DNA of 25,970 nucleotides, taken from contig CAZWCX010000105.1 in assembly GCA_964632945.1 (NCBI GenBank), positions 1-25,970 on the forward strand, given 5' to 3'. The notes beneath the pieces were generated by a model. The model saw only the letters and a list, made by a program, of their open reading frames with translations. It was not told where the DNA came from and made no database searches. The DNA is from CAZWCX01 sp964632945 (GTDB lineage Bacteria; Planctomycetota; MHYJ01; WSZJ01; CAZWCX01). Made by a program: the position numbers and the translations under genes. Shown here in pieces: positions 1 to 6,508 of this stretch; the stretch's first letter is position 1, and every line of letters begins with the position of its first letter.

Positions 1-362
1 ACAGGCGATGCCATCGCGTGGTGTGAACAGCCGTGTGGTTTGCCGGACGGATACGAGAATCGGCCCGGAGGTGTCGCGTGTCTCCGTGAGCGCCCCGCGT
101 CGGGCGCGCGGGTTTTTGTCTCTCGGCCCACGTTTGTGTTTTCGCGCGCTCGTAACTCCAATATGTGTAGGCGCGTACAAAGTCATGCCATCCAATTCAT
201 GACGGGAACCCGCTCGTTGGCTACCGTTCCCGGTCGTTGAGCGGGGTATCCACTCTGCATGATCACGGTCGACAAACGGTGGGGAGTCCCTCGCCGCGCG
301 GATCTCGAGGACCGTGGCGCCTCGGCCGGTCCCCCGCCCGCGGGAAGGGAGCGACGCCGCAC
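1..362. other. Left-edge non-coding stretch
   Basis: No convincing gene is visible. The short open frames here have arginine-rich, shadow-like composition and no ribosome binding site. It lies downstream of the minus-strand sigma gene. A 7-bp inverted repeat (CCCGCTC/GAGCGGG, about 211-242) with a long loop is present but has no T tract, so I do not call a terminator. Around 155-205 the sequence is less GC-rich than its surroundings, which may indicate a promoter for a gene outside the window. Confidence 0.5.
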
Positions 363-1103
363 TCAGGGTTGCTGTCGTCCGCCCTCGCGCCACTCTGGCG
401 GCAGGAAGTCGCGCACGTACTCGAGCAGTCCGAGGTCGATCAGCTCCTCCTGTACGCGCTCCGGCGACGCTTGCTCCAGGGATTCGATCACCTCCCGCAG
501 GACCGCCTCCGCAAACCACCGGCGCGCGCGACTGAGCTGTTTGCGGAATGCATCGGCGCGCATCGGCGGGCCGGCGCCGGACGGAACGCGCGCGGCAAGG
601 GCTGCGGAGTCCAGGTCCGGATGTTCGGTTGCGAGGCGGAGTACGGTGTAGGCCCGTCCTTCGGGGGCCTCCCGTTCGCGGCGGTCCAGCGCCATCCAGG
701 CGCGGTCGAGCAGGCAGCGGCGCCACTCCGTGGCCCACGGATCGTCTCCCTCGCCTTCCGCCGCGGGCGCGGCCAGCCTGTCGAGCGCATCCGGGGCAAG
801 GGTCGGCTTGCGGGCGCGCAGGTGCGAGATCGCGGCATTGCGGACGGCCGCCTTCAAGTAGTCTCGGAACCGGCCGCGGTCGGGCCCGGTGCGCGCGATG
901 CCGCGCGCGAGCAGTCGCGCGAAGAACTCCTGCGCCACTTCCTCCGCCGCATCCGGGTCGCGCAAGATCGCCTGAAGATAGGCGCGCACCGCGGACGCGT
1001 AGCGGTCGACGAAGCGGACCGGGTCGAGCAGGGCCGCCCACTGCGTGGAAATGGAGTCCAGGCGGGGCGGGTCCCCGGGTTGAGCGGCAGGACGATCTCC
1101 CAT
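363..1103 (-). CDS. ECF-like RNA polymerase sigma factor (sigma-70 family, kinase-linked type)
   Basis: The 246-residue product is read as an alternative sigma factor that directs RNA polymerase to specific promoters. Residues about 28-100 look like sigma region 2: a helical stretch around YASAVRAYLQAILRD, then DAAEEVAQEFFARLL, then GRFRDYLKAAVRNAAISHLR. Residues about 126-205 look like a degenerate region 4, ending AFRKQLSRARRWFAEAVLRE. A further C-terminal extension of about 40 residues is longer than in minimal ECF factors. The start is the ATG at 1103, preceded by GGGAG at good spacing; the open frame continues upstream but without family character. It is divergent from a Ser/Thr kinase. 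From family knowledge, planctomycete ECF groups are often encoded next to such kinases, so the kinase may control this factor (inference). No anti-sigma gene is visible. Confidence 0.82.
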   Translation of the reverse strand: MGDRPAAQPGDPPRLDSISTQWAALLDPVRFVDRYASAVRAYLQAILRDPDAAEEVAQEFFARLLARGIARTGPDRGRFRDYLKAAVRNAAISHLRARKPTLAPDALDRLAAPAAEGEGDDPWATEWRRCLLDRAWMALDRREREAPEGRAYTVLRLATEHPDLDSAALAARVPSGAGPPMRADAFRKQLSRARRWFAEAVLREVIESLEQASPERVQEELIDLGLLEYVRDFLPPEWREGGRQQP

Positions 1104-1131
1104 GGGCGACTCCCGGAACGGGGACGCAGCC

Positions 1132-1160
1132 AGTATAAAAACCCCGCCCTCGCCGGAGAA
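1132..1160 (-). promoter_or_regulatory. Candidate promoter of the sigma factor gene
   Basis: Read on the minus strand: TTCTCC (1155-1160), 17-bp spacer, TATACT (1132-1137). The predicted start would give a leader of only about 20 nt before the ATG at 1103, enough to hold the GGGAG ribosome site. The -35 is weak, so the -10 carries the call. Confidence 0.4.
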
Positions 1161-1448
1161 GCGCAATCGCGGCCTTGAAGGTGCGGCACAGTCTCGCCAT
1201 GGGATCGGAGGGACCTTCCCGGAGTTTCCACTTCCGCGCGTTTTTCCGGTCACAGCGCCGGCCGTGGCCCGTCCCGAGAGCGTCGCAACAGGCGGAGGTC
1301 GGCATGAGACGGCTCGGAGTAAGCGTCGACGATGAACGGAAGGGCAGGGGGATCGCCCGGGACCCGATCGCGAGCGAGGAGGCGGCGACGCAATCCGGCA
1401 CTCCCCTCGAGCGCAGCCGGTCCGAGCGGGCGGCCGGGTCCGGAGCAC

Positions 1449-1478
1449 TTGAACCGGCCGCGAACGCGGCCGTATCAT
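1449..1478 (+). promoter_or_regulatory. Candidate sigma70-type promoter of the first kinase
   Basis: TTGAAC (1449-1454), 18-bp spacer, TATCAT (1473-1478). It sits about 55 bp upstream of the kinase ATG at 1532 and predicts a leader of roughly 45 nt. The spacer is entirely a perfect inverted repeat, annotated separately. Confidence 0.5.
1455..1472. repeat. Perfect inverted repeat filling a promoter spacer (candidate operator)
   Basis: Two 8-bp arms, CGGCCGCG and CGCGGCCG, flank AA. The palindrome begins on the base after the -35 hexamer and ends on the base before the -10. This is a position where a dimeric regulator could block or remodel the promoter (inference). GC-rich palindromes arise easily in such a genome, so function is not certain. 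Confidence 0.4.
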
Positions 1479-1531
1479 GTCCCCGGATCGGATTCCGACG
1501 TTCGTCGCCTGCCGGAAGGTCCCCGCTCCCC

Positions 1532-3133
1532 ATGGATTCGTCCCATCGCACGCTCGGCCCGTACGACTTGATCGCGACCCTGGGGGAGGGTGGCGGGGGA
1601 CGGGTGCTGCGCGCCCGACATCGCACCGGGCGCCACGAGGTCGCGCTGAAGGTGATTCCCCTGCCGATTCTCGCCGATCCGTCGGTGATCGGCCGCTACC
1701 GCCGGGAAGCGCGTCTGGGGGCGAAACTGGAGCATCCGCACATCGTTCGTACGCGGGACTGTGGGGAAGACGGCGGATTCCAGTGGATCGCACTCGATCT
1801 CGTCGAGGGTGGGGATCTCGAACGTCGGCTCCGGGAGCGCGGTGCGCTGCCGCCCGCCGAGGCGTTGCGGATCGTCCGCGACCTGATGTCCGCCCTGGTC
1901 TATGCCCACGGTCAGGGGATCATCCACCGGGACATCAAGCCGTCGAACATCCTCTTCGAGGCGGACGGGACGGTGAAACTCGCGGACTTCGGATTGGCGA
2001 AAGACATCGCACCCGAGTCGACGCAGCTCACCCGGACCGGCTCCGCGATGGGGACGCCCAACTATCTTTCGCCGGAACAGGCGCGCAGCGCGAAGCATGT
2101 CGACGCGCGATCCGATCTCTACTCCCTGGGCGCGACCCTCTATCACATGCTTGCCGGCCGGCCGCCGTTCGACGGGGAGTCTCCGTACGAGGTGGCCATG
2201 AGGCGGCTGACGGAGGATCCCCCGCCGCCGAGCCGCCATGGTCCCGGCGTCCCACCGGCGGTGGATTCTCTGGTGCTGCGATGGATGGCGCGCGAGCCGT
2301 CGGGCCGGCCGGCTTCCGCGGCGGAGGCGAGGGAGGAACTGGAGCGGTTGCTCGGCGCGGGGCCGGAGTCTTCGGGCGGATCGAGGCTGCCCGCGGATGT
2401 CCTCCCGGCGGCGCGGGCGGCGGCTTTCCCGCGACGAAGGGCCGTGCGGACCTGGTCGGTGGCGGCGGTCGGGCTGGCGGCCCTGGGCTGGTTGGGCGTG
2501 TGGATCGCCGCCCAGTTCCACGCGCTGCCGCAGCAACAGGATCGGCCGTCGGCCAACGCCCCGGCGGCGGAACCCTGGGTGGACCTGTTGCCTGGGGTGG
2601 ATCCGGAGCGGGACGCCGTAGTGGGGTCCTGGACGAGGACGGCGGAAGGCGTGCGCTCGGACGACGCCTCGTTCGCGCGGCTCCAACTCGGGCAGGCGCC
2701 CGCGGCCGAATACGACTTCGAGGTGATCTTTTCGGTCGCCGCGGATGATCGGGACGGCTTCGGCCAGGGCGAGGTATTCCAGGTGTTCACCGGCGGACCC
2801 GGGAGCGGGTACGCCCGCTGGGCCATGTGGTACTACGACTTCACCTGGTTCGGTTTCGTTCATGCGGACTCGGAGGAACCGAATCGAACGGGTCGGAACG
2901 ACCTGGGTCCCCTGGTCCCCGGCGTCCGCTATCTTTCCCGGATCGAGATCAGGGCGGGGCGCGTTCGCGCCTTCCTCGACGACCGCCTGGCCGGCGAGTG
3001 GACCGCCCCCGATTGGGCCGCCTCGCGCTCGCCGACCGCGCGCTTGCGCGATCCCGATCGCCTGGGGATCGGGGCGTACCGGACGCGCGTCACCTTCCAT
3101 CGCGTGGCCGCGCGCCCCCACCGACCGGAGTGA
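1532..3133 (+). CDS. Membrane Ser/Thr protein kinase with C-terminal DUF1080/LamG-like domain
   Basis: The 533-residue product has a Hanks-type kinase domain at about 11-275. A glycine-rich loop (LGEGGGG, 18-23) is followed by catalytic lysine K40, the HRD motif H132-R133-D134 within HRDIKPSN, DFG at 152-154, and SPE at 180-182, so it should be active. A proline/alanine-rich linker leads to one membrane segment at about 306-327. Residues about 348-530 form a beta-rich domain starting WVDLLPGVDPERD, of the type found in DUF1080/LamG-like carbohydrate-binding modules on planctomycete kinases. By topology the kinase would be cytoplasmic and the lectin-like domain outside, giving a receptor kinase (inference). 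The ATG at 1532 was chosen because kinase homology begins just after it; GGAAGG lies about 11 nt upstream. A pseudopilin-like gene follows 99 bp downstream on the same strand. Confidence 0.9.
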   Translation: MDSSHRTLGPYDLIATLGEGGGGRVLRARHRTGRHEVALKVIPLPILADPSVIGRYRREARLGAKLEHPHIVRTRDCGEDGGFQWIALDLVEGGDLERRLRERGALPPAEALRIVRDLMSALVYAHGQGIIHRDIKPSNILFEADGTVKLADFGLAKDIAPESTQLTRTGSAMGTPNYLSPEQARSAKHVDARSDLYSLGATLYHMLAGRPPFDGESPYEVAMRRLTEDPPPPSRHGPGVPPAVDSLVLRWMAREPSGRPASAAEAREELERLLGAGPESSGGSRLPADVLPAARAAAFPRRRAVRTWSVAAVGLAALGWLGVWIAAQFHALPQQQDRPSANAPAAEPWVDLLPGVDPERDAVVGSWTRTAEGVRSDDASFARLQLGQAPAAEYDFEVIFSVAADDRDGFGQGEVFQVFTGGPGSGYARWAMWYYDFTWFGFVHADSEEPNRTGRNDLGPLVPGVRYLSRIEIRAGRVRAFLDDRLAGEWTAPDWAASRSPTARLRDPDRLGIGAYRTRVTFHRVAARPHRPE

Positions 3134-3232
3134 CCCGGTTCCGGGGACCGACCGATCCGGACCGCGGATTTCGGGTCACGAGCCGTCCCCTCCGCCGTCT
3201 CGTTTCCGGAGACGCGATGGAGGAATCCGAGG

Positions 3233-3913
3233 ATGAGCGGTCGAAGATCCGGACTCTCGCTCGTGGAGTTGCTGGTGGTGATGGCGTTGATTGCGGTCCT
3301 GGCGGGCATGGCCCTGCCCGGAATGCTGCGCGCGCGAATGGCGGCGAACGAGGCAGCGGCCGGGGGGGCGCTCCGGTCGGTGGTTGCGGCGCAGACCTGC
3401 TTCCGTCAGGGGGATGCGGATCGCAACGGGGTGGCCGATCACTGGGTGCTGGATCTGTCCGGACTGCACCGCCTGGAGCGGATGCCGGAGGGGGGCGGGG
3501 TGCCGATCGCGTTGTTGGACGGCGACCTGGCGCGCGCCGACGACGACAAGGCGATGAACGGGATCGGCGCGGTGGGCGCGCCGATGCCGGACACCGGGAC
3601 CCCCCCGGCCGCCCTGCTGCCGCTCCTGCAGACCGCGCCCCGCTCGGGATACCTGTATCGGGCGATCCGCTGGATCGAGCCCGGGACCCTCTATCGTCAG
3701 GACCCCGACGGCAACGGCGAGTCGTCCACCCACGGCTCCCGGTTCGCGTTCCAGGCGCGTCCGGAGCGGTACGCGGTCACGGGCGCGGCGACGCTCTTCG
3801 TCGACGAATCCGGCACGACCTGGGCGCGCGACTTCGGGGACGCCCGGCCCGACAACACCGAGGTCTGGCCCGGTCCCGAGCCGACGGCGACGGGGTGGAT
3901 CCGGCGGGAGTGA
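3233..3913 (+). CDS. Type II/IV pseudopilin-like protein with DUF2950-like C-terminus
   Basis: The 226-residue product starts with a class III (prepilin) signal. The basic leader MSGRRSG is followed by LSLVELLVVMALIAVLAGMA; cleavage is expected after G7, with E12 as the conserved Glu+5 and a hydrophobic helix through about residue 28. The body contains an acidic GDADRNGVADHW segment. Its C-terminal part (about 145-215) matches the pattern of DUF2950-type proteins: GYLYRAIR, then FAFQARPERYAVTGAATLFV and a terminal DFG. Such proteins occur in multiple copies in planctomycete-like genomes, and their substrate is unknown. An AGGA-containing ribosome site precedes the ATG. No pilin assembly ATPase or peptidase is in the window, so export must use machinery encoded elsewhere. 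Confidence 0.8.
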   Translation: MSGRRSGLSLVELLVVMALIAVLAGMALPGMLRARMAANEAAAGGALRSVVAAQTCFRQGDADRNGVADHWVLDLSGLHRLERMPEGGGVPIALLDGDLARADDDKAMNGIGAVGAPMPDTGTPPAALLPLLQTAPRSGYLYRAIRWIEPGTLYRQDPDGNGESSTHGSRFAFQARPERYAVTGAATLFVDESGTTWARDFGDARPDNTEVWPGPEPTATGWIRRE

Positions 3914-4021
3914 AAGCCCTCGCCTCCGTGAGGATCGACCGCGCCCGTGCCGTGCGGACACTCCGCGGCGGCACCGAACCCGGCCGCCCCGCCTCGGCGA
4001 CGACGACGAGGGAGAAAACAC

Positions 4022-4053
4022 ACCGGGGCGCCCCCTGGTCGGGACGCCCCGGT
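4022..4053 (-). terminator. Rho-independent terminator of the lipoprotein unit
   Basis: A 9-bp perfect stem (ACCGGGGCG at 4022-4030 with CGCCCCGGT at 4045-4053) encloses a 14-nt loop. On the minus strand it is followed directly by TGTGTTTTCTC, a U-rich tail, and it lies 25 bp after the lipoprotein stop codon. On the plus strand it has no T tract, so it acts mainly for the minus-strand genes. Confidence 0.7.
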
Positions 4054-4078
4054 CGAGTTCATGCTCGCGGCGGCGGGT

Positions 4079-4753
4079 CTAGCTCTCGCCGAACGCCTTG
4101 CTGAAGACCTTGTCGATCACCTTCTCGTCGAGCGCCTTCTGGATCTCCTTCTTGACCTTGTCCTTCACATCGAGCGTCCAGAACCAGCCTTCGGCTTCGG
4201 CCTTGAGGTCGATCGCCATCGTCTTGGTGAACACCTCGACGGTCACTTTTCCAGTCTTGACGTCGAGATCGATCAGGGCGTCGCCGGACGCAACCACGTC
4301 GAGGTTCGACAGCTTCACCGTGTGGTCCGGGAACGCCGGGCGCAGATCGAGCTTGAAGCTGGCCTTCGCGCCGTTCCCCTTCGCCCACGTGAGCGCCCAG
4401 GGAAAGCTGTACCAGAGGTGCCCGGGGGTGCCCCAGAACTTGCTGCTCGGGACCTTGATCTTGGGGCCGACGCTGCCCAGATTCACGTCCACGTTCTCGA
4501 CGTCGTGGATGTAGACGCTGTAGAGCCAGAGGTCGAGGACCTTCTTCCCGGTCAGGAAGTCGTTGAGACCGGTGTGCATCTTGGCTTCGACGTCGGCTTC
4601 GAGCTTGGCCTTCTCGCTCGCCGTCTTCCAGAACGAATCGATCGTGGCCTGCAGCGTGATTTCGGTGTACTCGCAGCCGGCGGCCAGGGTGCCGGCGACC
4701 AGCGCGACGGCGGCAAGGCGCGTCCAGCGGCGGGGGAGGGCGACGGTCATCAT
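4079..4753 (-). CDS. Predicted lipoprotein, function unknown
   Basis: The 224-residue product begins with a basic region and a hydrophobic stretch ending in lipobox LAAGC, giving lipidation at C27 and export by the general secretion route. The mature part (about 28-224) is rich in alternating hydrophobic residues and lysines, consistent with a mostly beta fold (for example VDVNLGSVGPKIKVP and KVTVEVFTKTMAIDLKAE). It ends in an amphipathic lysine-rich helix (DKVKKEIQKALDEK). I do not recognise a family. Two consecutive ATGs occur at 4753 and 4750; AGGAG lies about 11 nt upstream of the first. It follows the HEAT-type gene by 63 bp, and a terminator comes right after its stop, so the two probably share a transcript. 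Confidence 0.75.
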   Translation of the reverse strand: MMTVALPRRWTRLAAVALVAGTLAAGCEYTEITLQATIDSFWKTASEKAKLEADVEAKMHTGLNDFLTGKKVLDLWLYSVYIHDVENVDVNLGSVGPKIKVPSSKFWGTPGHLWYSFPWALTWAKGNGAKASFKLDLRPAFPDHTVKLSNLDVVASGDALIDLDVKTGKVTVEVFTKTMAIDLKAEAEGWFWTLDVKDKVKKEIQKALDEKVIDKVFSKAFGES

Positions 4754-4816
4754 CGGGTTTGCGTCTCCTTTCGGGGGATCGAATCTCGTCTCCGCGGTCC
4801 CCGCGGAGTCCGGGGG

Positions 4817-5815
4817 TTACGGGGTGCGTCCCAGTCTGCCGAGCGTCTCCTCGACGCGCGCGAGCTTCTCCTCGGACAGCAGGCCGGGGTGTTCGTTGTC
4901 GGCGCGGATGAGCGCACCGAAGGCTTCGCGCCGGATTTCGAGGTCCTCGCCCTCCTGAAAGGCGGTGGCCTCGAGCGTCTCGATCACCTTGGGGTCGTCG
5001 CTGCGCAACCGGCCGAGCACGCGCAGCATTTCGAGGCGCACGCCCTGGGCGCGCTCGCGCCCGAAGGCGGCGGCCAACTTGCGGACAGGCTCGGCGCCCA
5101 TCTCCGCGGGCAGTCCGCGGACCGCGGCGCCGCGCACCGCTTCGGAACCGTCCCGCGCGGCCACGCTCAGGAGCGCCTCGACCACCGGAGCGTCGGTCTC
5201 GGGCCTGCCCGACAGCGGCGCACCTTCCAGGAGCGCCGTTCGCACCCGCTCATCGCGCTCGCCGTCCAGCGCCGCCTGCCACAGGCCCGTCGTATTCGCG
5301 GCATCGAGTGCGGCCAGGAAAAGCAGTCCGCGCGCGCGCGTTTCCGGGTCCGTGGACGACTTCCATTCCTCGGCCATCGGCCGCAACAGGTCGGACATGC
5401 GCGGGTCGTCGGCCAGCGTTCGGGCGAGCCGGGCGAGGTCCCCCGCGGAGGCAAGCCCTTCCGCGATCCGGCGCACGATCGCCGCGCCTTCCTCATCGCT
5501 CACCTGGTTCGGCGCGGCATCGAGGCGTCCATCGGCCAAGGCCGCGCGGACTTGATCCACCCGCGAGGGCGCAGCCTTCGGGGCGGCGGTCGCCGAGGCC
5601 GGGGTCACCCGGGAGGATAGCGGGGCAGTGCGGGATTCGGTTTCCTGTGGCGGCCGCATCGCCGGCGCGGTGGCGGCGTTCTCCGTCTCCCGGCCCTGCG
5701 CCAGTTCGAATCGGGTCCGCTGCGGCAGGAGGAAGCAGAGCGACACGGCCAGGGCGGTCAGACCGGCCAATCCGAGGAAGACCGCAAAGAAGAGGTTGGA
5801 CCGACCTGCGGCCAT
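4817..5815 (-). CDS. Membrane-anchored HEAT-repeat-type protein
   Basis: The 332-residue product has one N-terminal membrane helix (about 9-30, NLFFAVFLGLAGLTALAVSL) with a short cytoplasmic side. A Pro/Ala/Thr-rich spacer follows to about residue 85. The C-terminal part (about 90-330) is all-helical, made of repeated units rich in Ala, Leu, Arg and Glu such as VVEALLSVAARDGSEAVRGAAVRGLP, which is the pattern of HEAT/armadillo-like scaffolds. This suggests a protein-binding scaffold outside the cytoplasmic membrane (inference); no enzymatic motif is visible. The ATG at 5815 is preferred over an upstream in-frame start because AGGAG sits 8 nt before it and the hydrophobic segment follows. It is the first gene of a likely two-gene unit with the lipoprotein. 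Confidence 0.75.
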   Translation of the reverse strand: MAAGRSNLFFAVFLGLAGLTALAVSLCFLLPQRTRFELAQGRETENAATAPAMRPPQETESRTAPLSSRVTPASATAAPKAAPSRVDQVRAALADGRLDAAPNQVSDEEGAAIVRRIAEGLASAGDLARLARTLADDPRMSDLLRPMAEEWKSSTDPETRARGLLFLAALDAANTTGLWQAALDGERDERVRTALLEGAPLSGRPETDAPVVEALLSVAARDGSEAVRGAAVRGLPAEMGAEPVRKLAAAFGRERAQGVRLEMLRVLGRLRSDDPKVIETLEATAFQEGEDLEIRREAFGALIRADNEHPGLLSEEKLARVEETLGRLGRTP

Positions 5816-5904
5816 GCGCCGATCTCCTTGGTTCGTTGTCCCCGAAGGCTCCGCGAGGTCGGGGGCTGCGCTGGAGATACGCAATTCCGGGTCCACGGAT
5901 TCGT

Positions 5905-5975
5905 GAAACTTTTAAGTCTTTAAATAACAATATATTACGACATACAAGATGGGTATTTATTCGTCCCGGCGAGGG
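5905..5975. promoter_or_regulatory. AT-rich island, probable regulatory region
   Basis: Within a 417-bp gap between the divergent HEAT-type and zinc-ribbon genes, this segment is strikingly AT-rich for the window (CTTTTAAGTCTTTAAATAAC and onward). Several -10/-35-like hexamers fit on both strands, including TTGTAT and TATTTA on the minus strand, so I cannot choose one. It is the natural place for the HEAT-type gene promoter, and possibly for an AT-binding regulator. Confidence 0.4.
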
Positions 5976-6052
5976 AAAAGGTTGTGCAAGTCCTTGGACG
6001 GGCCGTTACGAATCGTTACCTCGATATTCGTGGGGAGGCGGGGTGCCCGGGA

Positions 6053-6142
6053 CTGGAGCGGCTGCGAGGGCGCCGCTGCCGGGCCTTCGCCCTTGCGCTG
6101 GAGAGGCTGCGAGGGCGCGGCTGCCGGGCCTTCGCCCTTGCG
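6053..6142. repeat. 45-bp tandem direct repeat, two copies
   Basis: Copies at 6053-6097 and 6098-6142 abut exactly and differ at two positions by eye. Each begins CTGGAG and ends CGCCCTTGCG. A further 7-bp stem (CCGGCCG/CGGCCGG, 6146-6165) follows immediately. The repeat is non-coding and upstream of the zinc-ribbon gene. Confidence 0.85.
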
Positions 6143-6232
6143 CACCCGGCCGTCCCGGCGGCCGGTAGGCTCTTCCCGTGCGAGTCGGGCTCGGGGTACT
6201 CTGGAGGGGGAGGAGCGCAAGGGAGAGTCGCC

Positions 6233-6481
6233 ATGAAGATTCAGGTGCATTGCCGTGGCTGTGGACACTGGTCTCCGCTGACGGTCGAGGACCTGGAGGG
6301 GAAGGCGCCTTGTCCGCGCTGCGGAAGGGCGCTGTCGGAAGCGCAGGAGGTTCCTTCCGGGGGCCGACCCCGGGTGGGGGCGGAGCCGAATTCCGCGGGA
6401 GTGGGATCCGCCGGCCGGGGAGGCGCAACGGGGACGAGCGGACTTGAAGCCGGCCCCGGTGGCGTGGGGACGTCGGCCTAG
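6233..6481 (+). CDS. Small zinc-ribbon protein
   Basis: The 82-residue product has an N-terminal zinc ribbon with two CxxC knuckles (C7-C10 and C27-C30) and a low-complexity Gly/Ala/Ser-rich tail from about residue 40. The ribbon resembles the short cysteine knuckle at the start of the convergent kinase gene next door. GGGAGAG lies upstream of the ATG. Composition of the tail is weak evidence for coding, but the cysteine spacing, start signal and stop placement support a real gene. The function is unknown; a metal-binding or protein-interaction role is inference. Confidence 0.6.
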   Translation: MKIQVHCRGCGHWSPLTVEDLEGKAPCPRCGRALSEAQEVPSGGRPRVGAEPNSAGVGSAGRGGATGTSGLEAGPGGVGTSA

Positions 6482-6508
6482 GCCGGCGGAGGCGGGTTCC
6501 GCGCGCGC

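Larger units (their letters stand above)
1104..1531. other. Divergent intergenic region between sigma factor and kinase
   Basis: This 428-bp region separates the two divergent genes. It holds a promoter candidate on each strand and an 18-bp perfect inverted repeat, listed separately. An open frame on the plus strand extends the kinase upstream to 1175, but its translation is low-complexity and carries no kinase-family feature, so I treat it as untranslated. Confidence 0.55.

Noticed and set aside
160..200. Possible sigma54-like element on the minus strand (TGGCATG then TTGTA)
   Set aside because: The -12 GC is absent (GG-N10-TA), so it does not meet the sigma54 consensus.
1175..1531. Upstream in-frame extension of the first kinase
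   Set aside because: Low-complexity, contains the promoter candidate and palindrome, and kinase homology begins only after the ATG at 1532.
3947..5620. 557-codon plus-strand open frame
   Set aside because: Antisense to the lipoprotein and HEAT-type genes, both of which have clear start signals and signal or membrane segments.
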